Part shown: positions 38,506 through 49,324 of the stretch, one piece after another | Layout of the letters: the number at the start of each line of letters is the position of its first letter | How positions within the stretch are numbered: the first letter of the stretch is position 1 | Assembly (NCBI RefSeq): GCF_000186345.1 | Contig: NC_014962.1 | Location: 620,001 to 684,000, forward strand | Source of the DNA: Isosphaera pallida ATCC 43644 | GTDB lineage: Bacteria > Planctomycetota > Planctomycetia > Isosphaerales > Isosphaeraceae | DNA: 64,000 bases | Direction of reading: 5' to 3' | Made by a program: the position numbers and the translations under genes | Notes under the pieces: generated by a model | What the model saw: the letters and a program-made list of their open reading frames with translations, nothing else | Told to the model about the DNA's origin: nothing | Database searches by the model: none

Positions 38506-38890
38506 GACGGAACGTCTCCCGAATTCTCGAAAGGTGGAACGACGAAATCCGATGGGGAGGGAAGGAGGAATCCTAAGCGGTTGGGTTGCTTGAACCAACC
38601 AGGGTGGGTTGGGTTAGGTGAGGAAGCGGCCGCGACACGATGACCACGGCCGGGAGGGAAGGCCAGGCGGAGCGGGTTTCATGCGGAAGGGAACAAGCCG
38701 TCGTTAGCGAGTCCGCAACCCTCGCCTAGTCTCAGTCGCGCCGAAACGAGACGTCCCGACGCGCCATTTGTCGGAACCTTGTTAATCCAAACGCATCCTA
38801 CCTCACCCCGATCGCGCTGGATAGGGGGAACCCGGATGTGATAACGCGGCGGGATTGGTTAAAGCGATCGGATCGGTCCCATGTGTTCGT
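38506..38890. other. Intergenic gap
   Basis: No gene seen between pxpA and the MocA-type gene. It probably holds the latter's promoter. Confidence 0.45.
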
Positions 38891-39715
38891 CTATGCCTTG
38901 GGAGAGGGGAGGGGGATTGGGGTTGCGTCGCTCGTTTGGCGGGGCGTGGGCCACCCCACTTGCCAACCGGAGCGCTTGATGACCTGGCGCGTCCAACGGG
39001 CGAGTTCAACTGCTTCGGGGCGATCGCCGTGGACGCACAGGGTTTCGACCCCACGGGTGAGAAGATCCTCAATTTGGCGGGCGATGTCCTCGGGGTCGGT
39101 CAGGATCGCGCCGGGTTGAGAGCGTGGCCAGAGTCGTCCCTGGGATGTCAAACGCCGATCGACGAACCCTTCGGCGACAACCCGCAAAGCAGGATGGCGG
39201 CGGGTCGCCCGCTCGAAAAGAGGAGTGTGGGGCATCCCCACCAAGTCCAACCCCAGGAGGTGGGCCACGTCGAGCGCGGTGTCGACGAGGTCGGGATCGT
39301 CGAGAATTTGATGATACAGCGCGCCGTGAGGTTTGAGGAACGCCACCGTTAAACCGAACTCGCCGGCCCAGGCAATCAGGTCGTGGGTTTGTTCGAGCAG
39401 AAGGTCGCGGAGTCCTTGGGGTGTGATGGGCAGGACGCGGCGTCCGAAGTGGTCGGGGTCGGGATGGCCTGGATGAGCGCCGACTCGGAGCGTTGGCGTC
39501 GCGCCGGGTTGGTGAGAGTCGCGTTGCCGGGCGATGGCTTCCAGGGTGCGTCGTACGTCGTCGGGCGTTCCGGCATGGCGGGCGCAACCGAGGTTGGCCG
39601 AGGTGATCTCAGGCAGGATCGCCGCGTCCCAGGGGAGACCTTCGCCGAGGTCGGCGTTGAGATCAATGAGGCGTGGGCGGAACGCGGGCGGGGCCGAGGT
39701 TGGAACATCGCTCAT
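38891..39715 (-). CDS. pxpA: LamB/YcsF family protein, 5-oxoprolinase subunit A
   Basis: 274 residues. The N-terminus IDLNADLGEGLPWD is the family signature, followed by SANLGCARHAGTPDDV, VGAHPGHPDPDHFGRR, FLKPHGALYHQI and ETLCVHGDRPEAV. PxpA acts with PxpB and PxpC to hydrolyse 5-oxoproline with ATP. It overlaps the end of the pxpB gene (ATGA). No pxpC lies beside the pair in this window. Confidence 0.9.
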   Translation of the reverse strand: MSDVPTSAPPAFRPRLIDLNADLGEGLPWDAAILPEITSANLGCARHAGTPDDVRRTLEAIARQRDSHQPGATPTLRVGAHPGHPDPDHFGRRVLPITPQGLRDLLLEQTHDLIAWAGEFGLTVAFLKPHGALYHQILDDPDLVDTALDVAHLLGLDLVGMPHTPLFERATRRHPALRVVAEGFVDRRLTSQGRLWPRSQPGAILTDPEDIARQIEDLLTRGVETLCVHGDRPEAVELARWTRQVIKRSGWQVGWPTPRQTSDATPIPLPSPKA

Positions 39716-40392
39716 GGGCGTGGGATGGGGTCCGGTGGGTGATCACGGAGTCGTTGGAACTCGTCGGGATCAATGGGTTGGAAGCTGACGCTGTCGCCCA
39801 CGTGGAAGCGGAACCAATCGCGTTCCAGGTCGGCCAGGATCAGGGGGGTGCGTCCGATCAAGCGCCAGCCTCCGGGGGAGACGCGGGGATAGATGCCGGT
39901 CTGGTCGCCCGCCAGAGCCACCGAACCCACCTCCACCCGCGGACGGGGCCGAGCCAGCCGCGGAATCGCCCTGAGGGGGGAGGAGGGCGTCGTCGGCTCC
40001 AGATAGGGAAAGCCGGGCAGAAAGCCGATCGCCGCGACGCGGTAAGTCGCCGCAGCGTGGGCGGCGGCGACCGCCTCGGGACTCAGCCCGACCCGATCGG
40101 CCACCCACTCCAGGTCGGGACCATCGTAGCGAACCGGAATCGTATGGTGGACTACGGAAACGACCCGCTTGCCCTCCTCAATCCACCGTAAACCCTCACG
40201 CAGGCGACAGGGCAACTCCTCGGCGGGGTCGATCCGGTCGGGGTCCACCAGTACCGCGACTGTCTCGAAGGCGGCGACCACATCCAACACCCCAGGCCAG
40301 CTCGCACGCTCGACCCAACGCGCAAAGGCCGACGCCCGCTCGACGCACTCGAAACGCATCAGCCAGCCACGCTCGCCCAGTGGTTCCATCAT
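39712..40392 (-). CDS. pxpB: KipI-like 5-oxoprolinase subunit B
   Basis: 226 residues, start at ATG 40392 (a second ATG is directly next to it). It has the KipI/PxpB core: HTIPVRYDGPDLEWVADRVGLSPEAV, YRVAAIGFLPGFPYL, the PRLARPRPRVEVGSVALAG motif and QTGIYPRVSPGGWRLIGRTPL. It forms the ATP-dependent 5-oxoprolinase with PxpA and PxpC. Its stop overlaps the pxpA start by four bases. In Bacillus the homologue KipI also binds a sporulation kinase, but nothing here suggests that role. Confidence 0.88.
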   Translation of the reverse strand: MMEPLGERGWLMRFECVERASAFARWVERASWPGVLDVVAAFETVAVLVDPDRIDPAEELPCRLREGLRWIEEGKRVVSVVHHTIPVRYDGPDLEWVADRVGLSPEAVAAAHAAATYRVAAIGFLPGFPYLEPTTPSSPLRAIPRLARPRPRVEVGSVALAGDQTGIYPRVSPGGWRLIGRTPLILADLERDWFRFHVGDSVSFQPIDPDEFQRLRDHPPDPIPRP

Positions 40393-40513
40393 AATTGGGC
40401 CCCTGATGACGACGAGATAGCCTTCCTTTAGGTTGAGTTGGTTTTGGTGGCAAAGCCTCAATAGATCAAGGAAATCAATCTTTTCGGTTCTCCAAAAATT
40501 TCAACATGGCAGG

Positions 40514-40541
40514 TTGAAAAGAGGGGGCTTGGGTGTATCCT
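40514..40541 (+). promoter_or_regulatory. Candidate promoter for the permease gene
   Basis: TTGAAA and TATCCT are 16 bases apart, about 95 bases before the ATG at 40637. The region upstream is locally A/T-richer than its surroundings. Confidence 0.4.
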
Positions 40542-40636
40542 CGTGGGGACTTAGCCAAGCGGGGGAGGCAAAGGGAGTCGGGTTGGCGTGGGGATGAGTG
40601 CCAAGGCGAGGCGAGGATGTCGAAGAGGTGGGTTTC

Positions 40637-42229
40637 ATGAGTGACGTGCTGACCTCGGTGATGGGCGGAGTCTTACGTCTGCTTCAGGCGGGGGGGGACG
40701 CGGTGCCCCACCTGTTAGTGGGAGTCATCACGGCGGGCGTGGCCTGGGCGATTGGTCCCAGACGAGTGCGCGCGTTGTTGGGGGCGGAGGAGGGACGTGG
40801 GTTCCTAATGGCGTCGTTTAAGGTGTGGTTGGTGGGCTTGGCGTTGCCTCTGGACGCGCTGGGGGTTCTGCCGGTTCTGCCGATCCTGACTGGTTCAGGG
40901 GTGCGGCTAGGTCTGGTGGTGATGTTCGCGTTGTCGGCTCCGCTGTTCAATCCGTTGTCGCTGGCCTATGCGGCCGGTTCGATGACGCTGGGTTTGGTGG
41001 CGACTCATTTGGGGTTGGCTTGGCTGTTTCCAGCTCTGGTGGGTTGGTTGGCGGAACGCCTCGCCCGGGTTTGGTCGGCGGGGGATGAAACACATACGCC
41101 GCCGCTGGCCTCGCTGGGTTCAAGCGATCGGGCGACGCGGGCGATCCGCGCGGTGGGCTGGAGCGCCGCAGGCGCGGGAGGATGGTGGCGGGACGTGGCC
41201 TGGGCGCTGGCGGGGACCATACTGGTTGGAGCGTTCTATCCCAACTGGTTGATGGACGACCACACCGGCCAGGGTGACCCCACCGCACCCTTGCGCATGG
41301 CCGGTTTGACCTCGTTCTATCTGGTCAATCCAGAGAAGCTGGTGCCGTTGCTGGCCCAGGCCGAACAGAAAGCCGGTTCCTCGGGAGCCTCGGTGGTTTT
41401 GACTTTGCTGGGAGTGGGCTTGAGTTTGGGGCTGATCTCCTATCTGGCGCGTGTCTGCTCGTTGCGCTTGGCGTTGAGCGTCCTGGGCTTAACGCTGGGG
41501 TTGGGACTGGCGTTGGCTCAGGCGGTTCATGGTTTTCTGCCAACTCGTTCAAGCGAGTATGACTACAATCACGCCTTTGATCAGATGGCGCGTCCGCCGG
41601 TGTCGGAGAATTTCAACACATTCTTCCAAAAGTTACGGGAGACGATCACGCCGGTCCCCAACGGCACCGCGAATCCCGCCGCGCCGACGGGTCTGGGGAT
41701 GTTGCTGGCGATCGTGGTGGTCGGGACGATCGACCGCCGACGTGTTCAGGCCCGGAGGTCGGAGGATTCTCAAAACGAGGCGGTGGTCGATCCCGACGGC
41801 GGGCCGATCGGCGGGGGCGGTTGGAATGTGATCTTCCCGCAGTGGTTGGTCGTGTTGCTGGGTGGGCTGATCGCTTTGGGGGTGTTAGTCGGGGCGTTGT
41901 ACGCCTTTTTGCCCGGTCCCCAGGCCACGCTCGACGCCATCGGCATCGCGCGGGCGGAGGTTGCCAGCTTCGGGGCGGCGGAAGCGCGGTCGGATCGTCT
42001 GGTCCAGCTCCACGCATGGCGCACGGCGTTGGGTCGCCTAGACTGGGGAATGAGGTTGCGTGGTCAACGGCTGACTCCTGATCAGGTCCACATGGTGCGA
42101 ACAATCCTCGGTCATCTCGACGAGGCGATTGCCCGGACTGAAGCAGGCGACGACGAGGCGGCGATGGCCGCGTTTCGTCAGGCCAATCTGCTCCATCCGG
42201 CGCTCCGAACCGCTGTGTTGGAACATTGA
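40637..42229 (+). CDS. Predicted multi-pass permease (COG0701/ArsP-like)
   Basis: 530 residues from the ATG at 40637, with AGAGGTGGG upstream. About ten hydrophobic helices are visible, in two groups separated by a soluble loop. The first group contains LPLDALGVLPVLPIL and MFALSAPLFNPLSLAYAAGSM, which fit the pattern of the COG0701/DUF318 permease family, but the Cys-rich motif found in the metal(loid)-exporting members is not present. After the last helix (about 415-440) a soluble helical tail of about 90 residues follows. Substrate unknown. Confidence 0.65.
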   Translation: MSDVLTSVMGGVLRLLQAGGDAVPHLLVGVITAGVAWAIGPRRVRALLGAEEGRGFLMASFKVWLVGLALPLDALGVLPVLPILTGSGVRLGLVVMFALSAPLFNPLSLAYAAGSMTLGLVATHLGLAWLFPALVGWLAERLARVWSAGDETHTPPLASLGSSDRATRAIRAVGWSAAGAGGWWRDVAWALAGTILVGAFYPNWLMDDHTGQGDPTAPLRMAGLTSFYLVNPEKLVPLLAQAEQKAGSSGASVVLTLLGVGLSLGLISYLARVCSLRLALSVLGLTLGLGLALAQAVHGFLPTRSSEYDYNHAFDQMARPPVSENFNTFFQKLRETITPVPNGTANPAAPTGLGMLLAIVVVGTIDRRRVQARRSEDSQNEAVVDPDGGPIGGGGWNVIFPQWLVVLLGGLIALGVLVGALYAFLPGPQATLDAIGIARAEVASFGAAEARSDRLVQLHAWRTALGRLDWGMRLRGQRLTPDQVHMVRTILGHLDEAIARTEAGDDEAAMAAFRQANLLHPALRTAVLEH

Positions 42230-42480
42230 AACGAAACGTGATCTTCGAGACAAGCCACGGCGTGCCCGATGGTCACAACTGCCATTGATCAACGTCATTG
42301 AGAGCAGAGCGGGCATTGGGCAAATCTCGAAGGGTGGTGGTTGGGGGAGCGGTTCGCCTAGGCGAAACGCGACCGAGTTGCTACAACCGCCTCCGATTCG
42401 ACCCGGTCCGTCCGGCGGATGATCCGATCAACTTCCATGTGACACGCAGCCAACCAAACGGAATGGAGGAGGGTGCGGGT
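42230..42480. other. Gap before the GlmU-like gene
   Basis: A frame is open through here into the following gene, but the protein-like sequence starts at 42481. Nothing else is seen. Confidence 0.4.
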
Positions 42481-43878
42481 ATGGCGATCCCAGCACGGTT
42501 GGTGATGGTAGAGGATGACGCCGTCGCGGGGCTCGACCCGCTGACCTTGACCCGCCCGGCCTTCGAGCTGCGGTTGGGCATGACCACCCTGCGGGACAAG
42601 GCCGCCCGCGCCGCGGGTCTGCAACAGGCCCCTCACGCCGCGCTGATTCGTTCCCACCTGGCGGCCTACTGGCGGGAGCGCGACCCCTGCCTTGCGATCA
42701 ACACCCTCGCCACCGAGGGACGCCTGCACGACCAACCGGCCCTGGTGGTCAACGCCCGATTCATACCCGGCGAGACGTTCGACTTGGTCCACACGATCGC
42801 CCAAGCTAATCGCCCGGTCTTAGGATTTTGCGATGACCTGCCGGCCTTCGCCCTAGTCGGTCCCGACCAGTTGCGCGGTCTTGACGAGGTTCACGCCGTC
42901 GGCGCGTGGTTCGAGCGTCTGGCCACGCAGCCGGGAGTCGAGACGGTTGCGACCGACGGCGAGTGGATTCGCTATCCGTGGGACCTCGTTGCTCGCAACG
43001 CCCGCCACCTGGAACGCGATTTCCAAAACCTCACGCGCAAGACCAACGGTCAAGGTCCCCGCTTCGACCTCGACGAGTTCCTGGCCGGTGGACAACGCGC
43101 GTTGGTAGGGCCGGCTGATCGCCTCTGGATTGATCCCACTGCGCGAATCGACCCCTTCACCGTGCTGGACACCACCGGAGGACCAATCGTCATCGAAGCC
43201 GGAGCCCTTCTCCAACCATTCACCCGCGTGGAGGGTCCCTGCTACATTGGAGCGCGCACCCAGCTCTTCCGGGCCAACCTGCGGGGTGGGGTCAGTCTGG
43301 GACCGGAATGCCGCATCGGCGGCGAGGTCGAGGAAAGTTTGGTGTTGGGCTACTCCAACAAATATCACGAAGGCTTCCTAGGACACGCCTACATCGGCGA
43401 ATGGGTCAATCTGGGTGCGATCACCTCCAACTCCGATCTGCGCAACGACTACGGCCCAGTGGTCGTTCCCCTAGGAGGCGACCCGGTCCCCAGCGGGATG
43501 CTCAAGGTAGGCTGCTTCGTGGGTGACCACACCCGTACTGGCTTGGGCAGCATGATCAACACTGGCACCGTGGTGGGAGTCATGTGCAACCTCCTGCCCG
43601 CTGGAACCCTACTGCCCAAACATGTGCCGTCGTTCACAGCGGTGCTCTACGGTAAGGTCGCTCCCGGATTCGACCTCGATCATCTCTTCGCCACCGCGAG
43701 GACAGTCAAGGGGCGTCGCGGCTTGAGCTTCACCGCCGCCGAGGAGGAGTTCTATTTGACCCTCTTCGAACGCACCCGGTTCGAGCGCGAACGCGCCTTC
43801 ACCCGTTCGGCGGCTAAACGATGGGCTCATCCGGCGTCGTTGCCGAGCGTCTCAGCTTCTCAACAACAACACGGCTGA
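42481..43878 (+). CDS. GlmU-like putative sugar nucleotidyltransferase
   Basis: 465 residues from the ATG at 42481 (GGAGGAGGG upstream). The N-terminal part (ARLVMVEDDAVAGLDPLTLTRP, AFELRLGMTTLRDKA) belongs to the group annotated 'putative sugar nucleotidyltransferase' and lacks the GlmU pyrophosphorylase signature. The C-terminal half is a left-handed beta-helix (about 240-420) with hexapeptide repeats such as IDPTARIDPFTVLD, YIGARTQLFRANLRGG, HAYIGEWVNLGAITSNSDLRNDYGPV and TGLGSMINTGTVVGVM. It lies 102 bases before glmS, so a role in activating an amino sugar for envelope polymers is plausible. Confidence 0.8.
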   Translation: MAIPARLVMVEDDAVAGLDPLTLTRPAFELRLGMTTLRDKAARAAGLQQAPHAALIRSHLAAYWRERDPCLAINTLATEGRLHDQPALVVNARFIPGETFDLVHTIAQANRPVLGFCDDLPAFALVGPDQLRGLDEVHAVGAWFERLATQPGVETVATDGEWIRYPWDLVARNARHLERDFQNLTRKTNGQGPRFDLDEFLAGGQRALVGPADRLWIDPTARIDPFTVLDTTGGPIVIEAGALLQPFTRVEGPCYIGARTQLFRANLRGGVSLGPECRIGGEVEESLVLGYSNKYHEGFLGHAYIGEWVNLGAITSNSDLRNDYGPVVVPLGGDPVPSGMLKVGCFVGDHTRTGLGSMINTGTVVGVMCNLLPAGTLLPKHVPSFTAVLYGKVAPGFDLDHLFATARTVKGRRGLSFTAAEEEFYLTLFERTRFERERAFTRSAAKRWAHPASLPSVSASQQQHG

Positions 43879-43980
43879 CCGCGCTTAAAGCGCATTTATG
43901 TTCACCGGGCCCTGTAGACTGATCGTTCGATCGGAATTGTGGTTTGGCCACGTCACGTCCCGACGACGGAGCGACCAAGG

Positions 43981-45828
<1,848 letters not shown>

Positions 45829-45845
45829 ACCTCACCGAAGCCTGA

Positions 45846-47426
45846 TCACGTCGGGCGTTTGAGGACCGCCAGCACGCTCAGGCCGAATGGGGTCGAGAGA
45901 TGACGCAGCAGGCTGGTTTCGAGGCGTTGGAACCGGATCAAGGCGGTGTTCAGCCAATCCGGAACGGCAGGAAACTTGGCCTCGGGGGGCCGGTCGCCGG
46001 GAGGTTTGCGGGTGAGCAAACGTTGAACCACGGCGACCGGCAAGAGCAGGCTGAAGGCGTAGGTCGAGCGGGTCACCTCGAAGCCGGCTTCGCGGGCGCG
46101 GGCGAGCAGTTCGGAGGCAACGTAGCGCCGATGGTGCATCAGGGCCACGTCGTGTTCGCCCCAGAGGAAACGGTAAGCCGGTACGGTCAGCACCAGATGA
46201 CCCCCCGGCTTGAGTACCCGCTTCCACTCAATGAGCGCAGCGCGGTCGTCTTCAAGATGTTCCAGAATGTCGGTGGCGACCAACGCATCGGCGGTCGCAT
46301 CGCCCAAGGGCAGCTTGGTAGCGTCGCCCCTTGCCAGTTCAGAGAGGCCGCGGCGTTGGCAGCGTTCCAAAGCCTGGTCGGAAAAATCGACCCCCACTAC
46401 CGTGCCGAACCGGGTCCAGGCCAGGGCGTTGGCCCCCGTGCCGCAACCCACGTCGAGAATCACCGCCCCCTCCGGCAAATTCAACCGTGCGACCCAATCG
46501 GCCACCAACTCACGCCGGGCGACGAACCACCAGTAATGGTCCTCAGTGCGATACATTCGCTCATATTCAGGTTCAAGCATAATTTTGGGATTGAGGATCT
46601 CGGGCCTGGTTTGCATCTGCTGGGGAACCCAGTGGCGAGTATGCCGCGTGATCCGCACCAATTCAAGGGCGGCGCGGAGGAAATCGGTTGGTTTGAGTTT
46701 GGAACCGGCCACGTCGCGCCACTGGCTCAGGACGTATTCGTACACCACCGTTTCGACCGGCGGAAGGGCTTCCAGGCGGGCCAATCGTTGCATACGGGCC
46801 AGAATCTCCACGTCGAAGATCCAGCGCGAGTGAAACGGCTCGGCGAAGACCGCCCGCAACGGCTCGGAGACGCGGAACAGCTTGGCGCCGCATTGGGTGT
46901 CATAGACCGACAAACCCAAACTCAACGATGCGAAGGTGGCGAAGACCCGTCCCAGATAATGCCGCGTGGCGCGGCGTTCGATCTGTCGGCCCATCAACTT
47001 CACCCGCGAGCCGATGACCGCCACGAGGTGGGGGCGATCCTGAAACACCCGCAGGAAGCCGGGAATCTCCTCCAACGGAGTGGCGAGGTCGGCGTCCCAG
47101 TAGCCGACAAACTCCGCTGAGGGCCAATGCTCTAGGCCTCTGAGTACCCCTTGTCGCACCGCTTCAGCCTTGCCGACATTGCGGGTCAGATCCAAGACAT
47201 CCAGGCGTTCAGGATGATGAGCAGCCAGTTCGCGGAGATGTTCCAAGGTCCGATCCGTGCTGCCGTCATTGACCAGAAGCAGTCGCACCCCCGGATCGGC
47301 TCCCTGGAGGAAACGGGCGAAGGCGTCGCGGTCAAGCCGTCGGGCCTCGTTGAAGCATGGGACGACCACCACGACCCGGACCAAGTTATCATGGAAGATC
47401 GTCAATTGATTCTTTTGAAATTGCAT
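45846..47426 (-). CDS. Glycosyltransferase 2 / SAM methyltransferase fusion protein
   Basis: 526 residues from the ATG at 47426; an alternative start is at 47465, and neither has a clear ribosome site. The N-terminal half is a GT2 of the dolichol-phosphate-mannose-synthase type: VVVVVPCFNEARRLD, LLLVNDGSTDRTLE, RNVGKAEAVRQG, the WDADLATP metal-binding motif and FDVEILARM. The C-terminal half is a class I methyltransferase: VILDVGCGTGANALAW, VVGVDFSDQALERC, ATDILEHLEDDRAALIEWKRVLKPGGHLVL and LWGEHDVALMHHRRY. Joining the two activities in one chain suggests that the transferred sugar or a linked lipid is also methylated. The gene converges on glmS, with stop codons 18 bases apart. Confidence 0.85.
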   Translation of the reverse strand: MQFQKNQLTIFHDNLVRVVVVVPCFNEARRLDRDAFARFLQGADPGVRLLLVNDGSTDRTLEHLRELAAHHPERLDVLDLTRNVGKAEAVRQGVLRGLEHWPSAEFVGYWDADLATPLEEIPGFLRVFQDRPHLVAVIGSRVKLMGRQIERRATRHYLGRVFATFASLSLGLSVYDTQCGAKLFRVSEPLRAVFAEPFHSRWIFDVEILARMQRLARLEALPPVETVVYEYVLSQWRDVAGSKLKPTDFLRAALELVRITRHTRHWVPQQMQTRPEILNPKIMLEPEYERMYRTEDHYWWFVARRELVADWVARLNLPEGAVILDVGCGTGANALAWTRFGTVVGVDFSDQALERCQRRGLSELARGDATKLPLGDATADALVATDILEHLEDDRAALIEWKRVLKPGGHLVLTVPAYRFLWGEHDVALMHHRRYVASELLARAREAGFEVTRSTYAFSLLLPVAVVQRLLTRKPPGDRPPEAKFPAVPDWLNTALIRFQRLETSLLRHLSTPFGLSVLAVLKRPT

Positions 47427-47482
47427 ATGTGCAAAAGTTGAATCCAAATATCCTAGCCCACGCATTAGGTTCGGGATTCAAA

Positions 47483-48193
47483 TCAGGTGGCAAGTGGGGG
47501 GTGGTTGTCGTTGGTGGGCGTGGCGTGGTGGGTGGTTGTTGGGTGTCCCGCGCGTCGCAACGCGAACTCGACCCACTCGACCAGATCGGTCGGTTCGGCC
47601 ATCGCGCCGACGCCGTGATCGCCGCAAGCCAGGGTTTTGACGATTGGGGCGGCCAGGGTCAGACGTCGGACGTGGCGATGAATGGTGACGGCTGCGTCCT
47701 CCAGGTGAAATCGCGGGATCGCGTCGGGGTCGTTGGGGTCGTCGGCAAGGTCGCGGGCGATCATGGCGAGATGACGGCAGGTGACTGGATGACGCCACAT
47801 GGCGGTGTTCATCGCCGGAGCTAAAAGCACCGGACGCTCGGGCAGCCAAGCCCGATAGACGCACGCCAACGCATTGTCGCACAACCCCAGGGCGAAACGC
47901 GCCAGGGTCTGGGCGTCGAGCGGAGCGACCATGAGCAGGTCGCCCCAGTCGCGCCAAAGGATGTGGGGAATGGGATCGCCGCGTTGATAGCGTTCCTCGG
48001 GCCATTCCTGTTCGTCGCGGAGCAACTCGACGGTGGGATCGTCGAAGTCGCTGGGGTCGAAGAAATGCAACGCTCGCGCGGTGGCGATCACGCGAACCTC
48101 GTGGCCGCGACCACGCAGCAGACGCACCACCTCTGGGGTTTTCAACGCGGCGACCGAGCCGGTTGTTCCCAGCACCACGCGAGCCATGATCAT
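47483..48193 (-). CDS. CoaC-like phosphopantothenoylcysteine decarboxylase/flavoprotein
   Basis: 236 residues from the ATG at 48193 (TGGAGCGCTG upstream); a start at 48232 is less likely. It is an HFCD-family flavoprotein: VVLGTTGSVAALKTPEVVRLL at the FMN-binding N-terminus, the His in ILWRDWGDLLMVAPLDAQTLAR, the decarboxylase signature PAMNTAMW and ACGDHGVGAM near the C-terminus. No CoaB synthetase half is fused or adjacent. In many bacteria this function belongs to a bifunctional coaBC gene, so a CoaC-only enzyme or a related decarboxylase is possible. Confidence 0.8.
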   Translation of the reverse strand: MIMARVVLGTTGSVAALKTPEVVRLLRGRGHEVRVIATARALHFFDPSDFDDPTVELLRDEQEWPEERYQRGDPIPHILWRDWGDLLMVAPLDAQTLARFALGLCDNALACVYRAWLPERPVLLAPAMNTAMWRHPVTCRHLAMIARDLADDPNDPDAIPRFHLEDAAVTIHRHVRRLTLAAPIVKTLACGDHGVGAMAEPTDLVEWVEFALRRAGHPTTTHHATPTNDNHPPLAT

Positions 48194-48402
48194 CAGCGCT
48201 CCAGGGTCGGATTCGGACTTGCCTTGAGCCATGATAAGCCAAGGCCGTCACATGCGAAATGGTTTGAACCAAGACGTGAAAACTGACTTGGGTTGGATGG
48301 TGGGTTAGGAGAAGCGAGTCCGAACTCATTGGGCCGAGATGGAACGGACCCGCGGGATTTTCTTTCTTTTCGAAGGGAAACCAAGTCAGTCCCAGAGCGC
48401 TC

Positions 48403-48648
48403 TCAGCGGTTTTCGATGGTGAAGGGTTCCATCGTTTCGTTGACGGCGGTCACCAGGCGGTTCCAGAGGTTGGTTTCCAAGGCATCGCGTTGGCGAGGAG
48501 TGAGCCGAAGGCGTTCGTGGGCTTGGCTGGCGAGGACGTGAACAAGAGCCTGAAGGTCGATCTCGATCAATCCTTCCAAACCGTCGTACTCGCCGGGCAG
48601 CTTCAAGGAGGTCAAGGGACGCGGTGGGGTGGTGGAGATCATGGGCAT
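48403..48648 (-). CDS. Small conserved-looking protein next to CoaC (function unknown)
   Basis: 81 residues from the ATG at 48648, with GGAAGG upstream. A Pro-rich start (MPMISTTPPRP) is followed by a helical, acidic/basic body (LEGLIEIDLQALVHVLASQ, RLRLTPRQRDALETNLWNRL, ending TIENR). It is encoded upstream of the CoaC-like gene on the same strand, the place where rpoZ sits in many bacteria. I see no clear omega-subunit motif, so that assignment is only a positional guess. Confidence 0.5.
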   Translation of the reverse strand: MPMISTTPPRPLTSLKLPGEYDGLEGLIEIDLQALVHVLASQAHERLRLTPRQRDALETNLWNRLVTAVNETMEPFTIENR

Positions 48649-49324
48649 CGTAGGTGACACCTTCCTTGGCCGATCGGAAGCGAGGGCACGCCAGCTACGC
48701 CACCGCCAACCTGAAGGGACACGCGGAAGGCAGCTAGGGCCCGGACCCGAAGCGACGCCACGCGGCGGAACACGCTTTGGGCCGATAGGCGGGACATCCG
48801 GTCCCGTCGTTCGATCTTCGAACGTAGGCGCGCCAACGGGTCCGGTCAAGCGCGAACCAGGTTCGCCCCCGAAATTCGGCGACTCGGGGAGACTTCCCGA
48901 GGGGAGGCCGTTGGAAGGGGTCGGAGCGCGACGGGAGGAACCGGCTCACATGAGGAGGTCTGGCTCAAATCGGCGACTTGCCGGCCTGCCGGCGAGGTGG
49001 GCAACCGGGGGAGGTCTCGGTCTGGTCGGTTGAGCCCGCGAAGGTTAGGATGAGGGCCGTTCAACCGGATCGTTCGGTGATCGACCCGCGCGGCCCGCCC
49101 GCCGCGTGGTCATGGAGCGAACCGCGCGCGGCCGGGCCGTGTCCCAACCGGCGGTTCATTCGATCGAACGATTCGACTCGATTCGACTCGACTCGATTCA
49201 ACGCCGTCAATGCCCCCAACAGGGGTTCGATCCCGCCCGCGAACGAGCAGGGATCGGCGGAAGACGAGCCGTGGGATGAGATGATCCGATCCCGTGTGTT
49301 TGTTGGAAGGGAAACCGATCCGCG
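48649..49324. other. Divergent intergenic region upstream of hisS
   Basis: About 680 bases with no convincing gene; it should hold promoters for the small gene (minus) and the hisS operon (plus). A pentanucleotide repeat lies at 49171-49199. Confidence 0.5.
49171..49199. repeat. Imperfect ATTCG/ACTCG pentanucleotide repeat upstream of hisS
   Basis: Units alternate between ATTCG and ACTCG. The 20-base core CTCGATTCGACTCGACTCGA (49177-49196) recurs exactly at 56078-56097 in front of rpmI. Confidence 0.85.

Noticed and set aside
45900-47120. 406-codon plus-strand open frame
   Set aside because: Antisense to the glycosyltransferase-methyltransferase fusion; no domain signal of its own.
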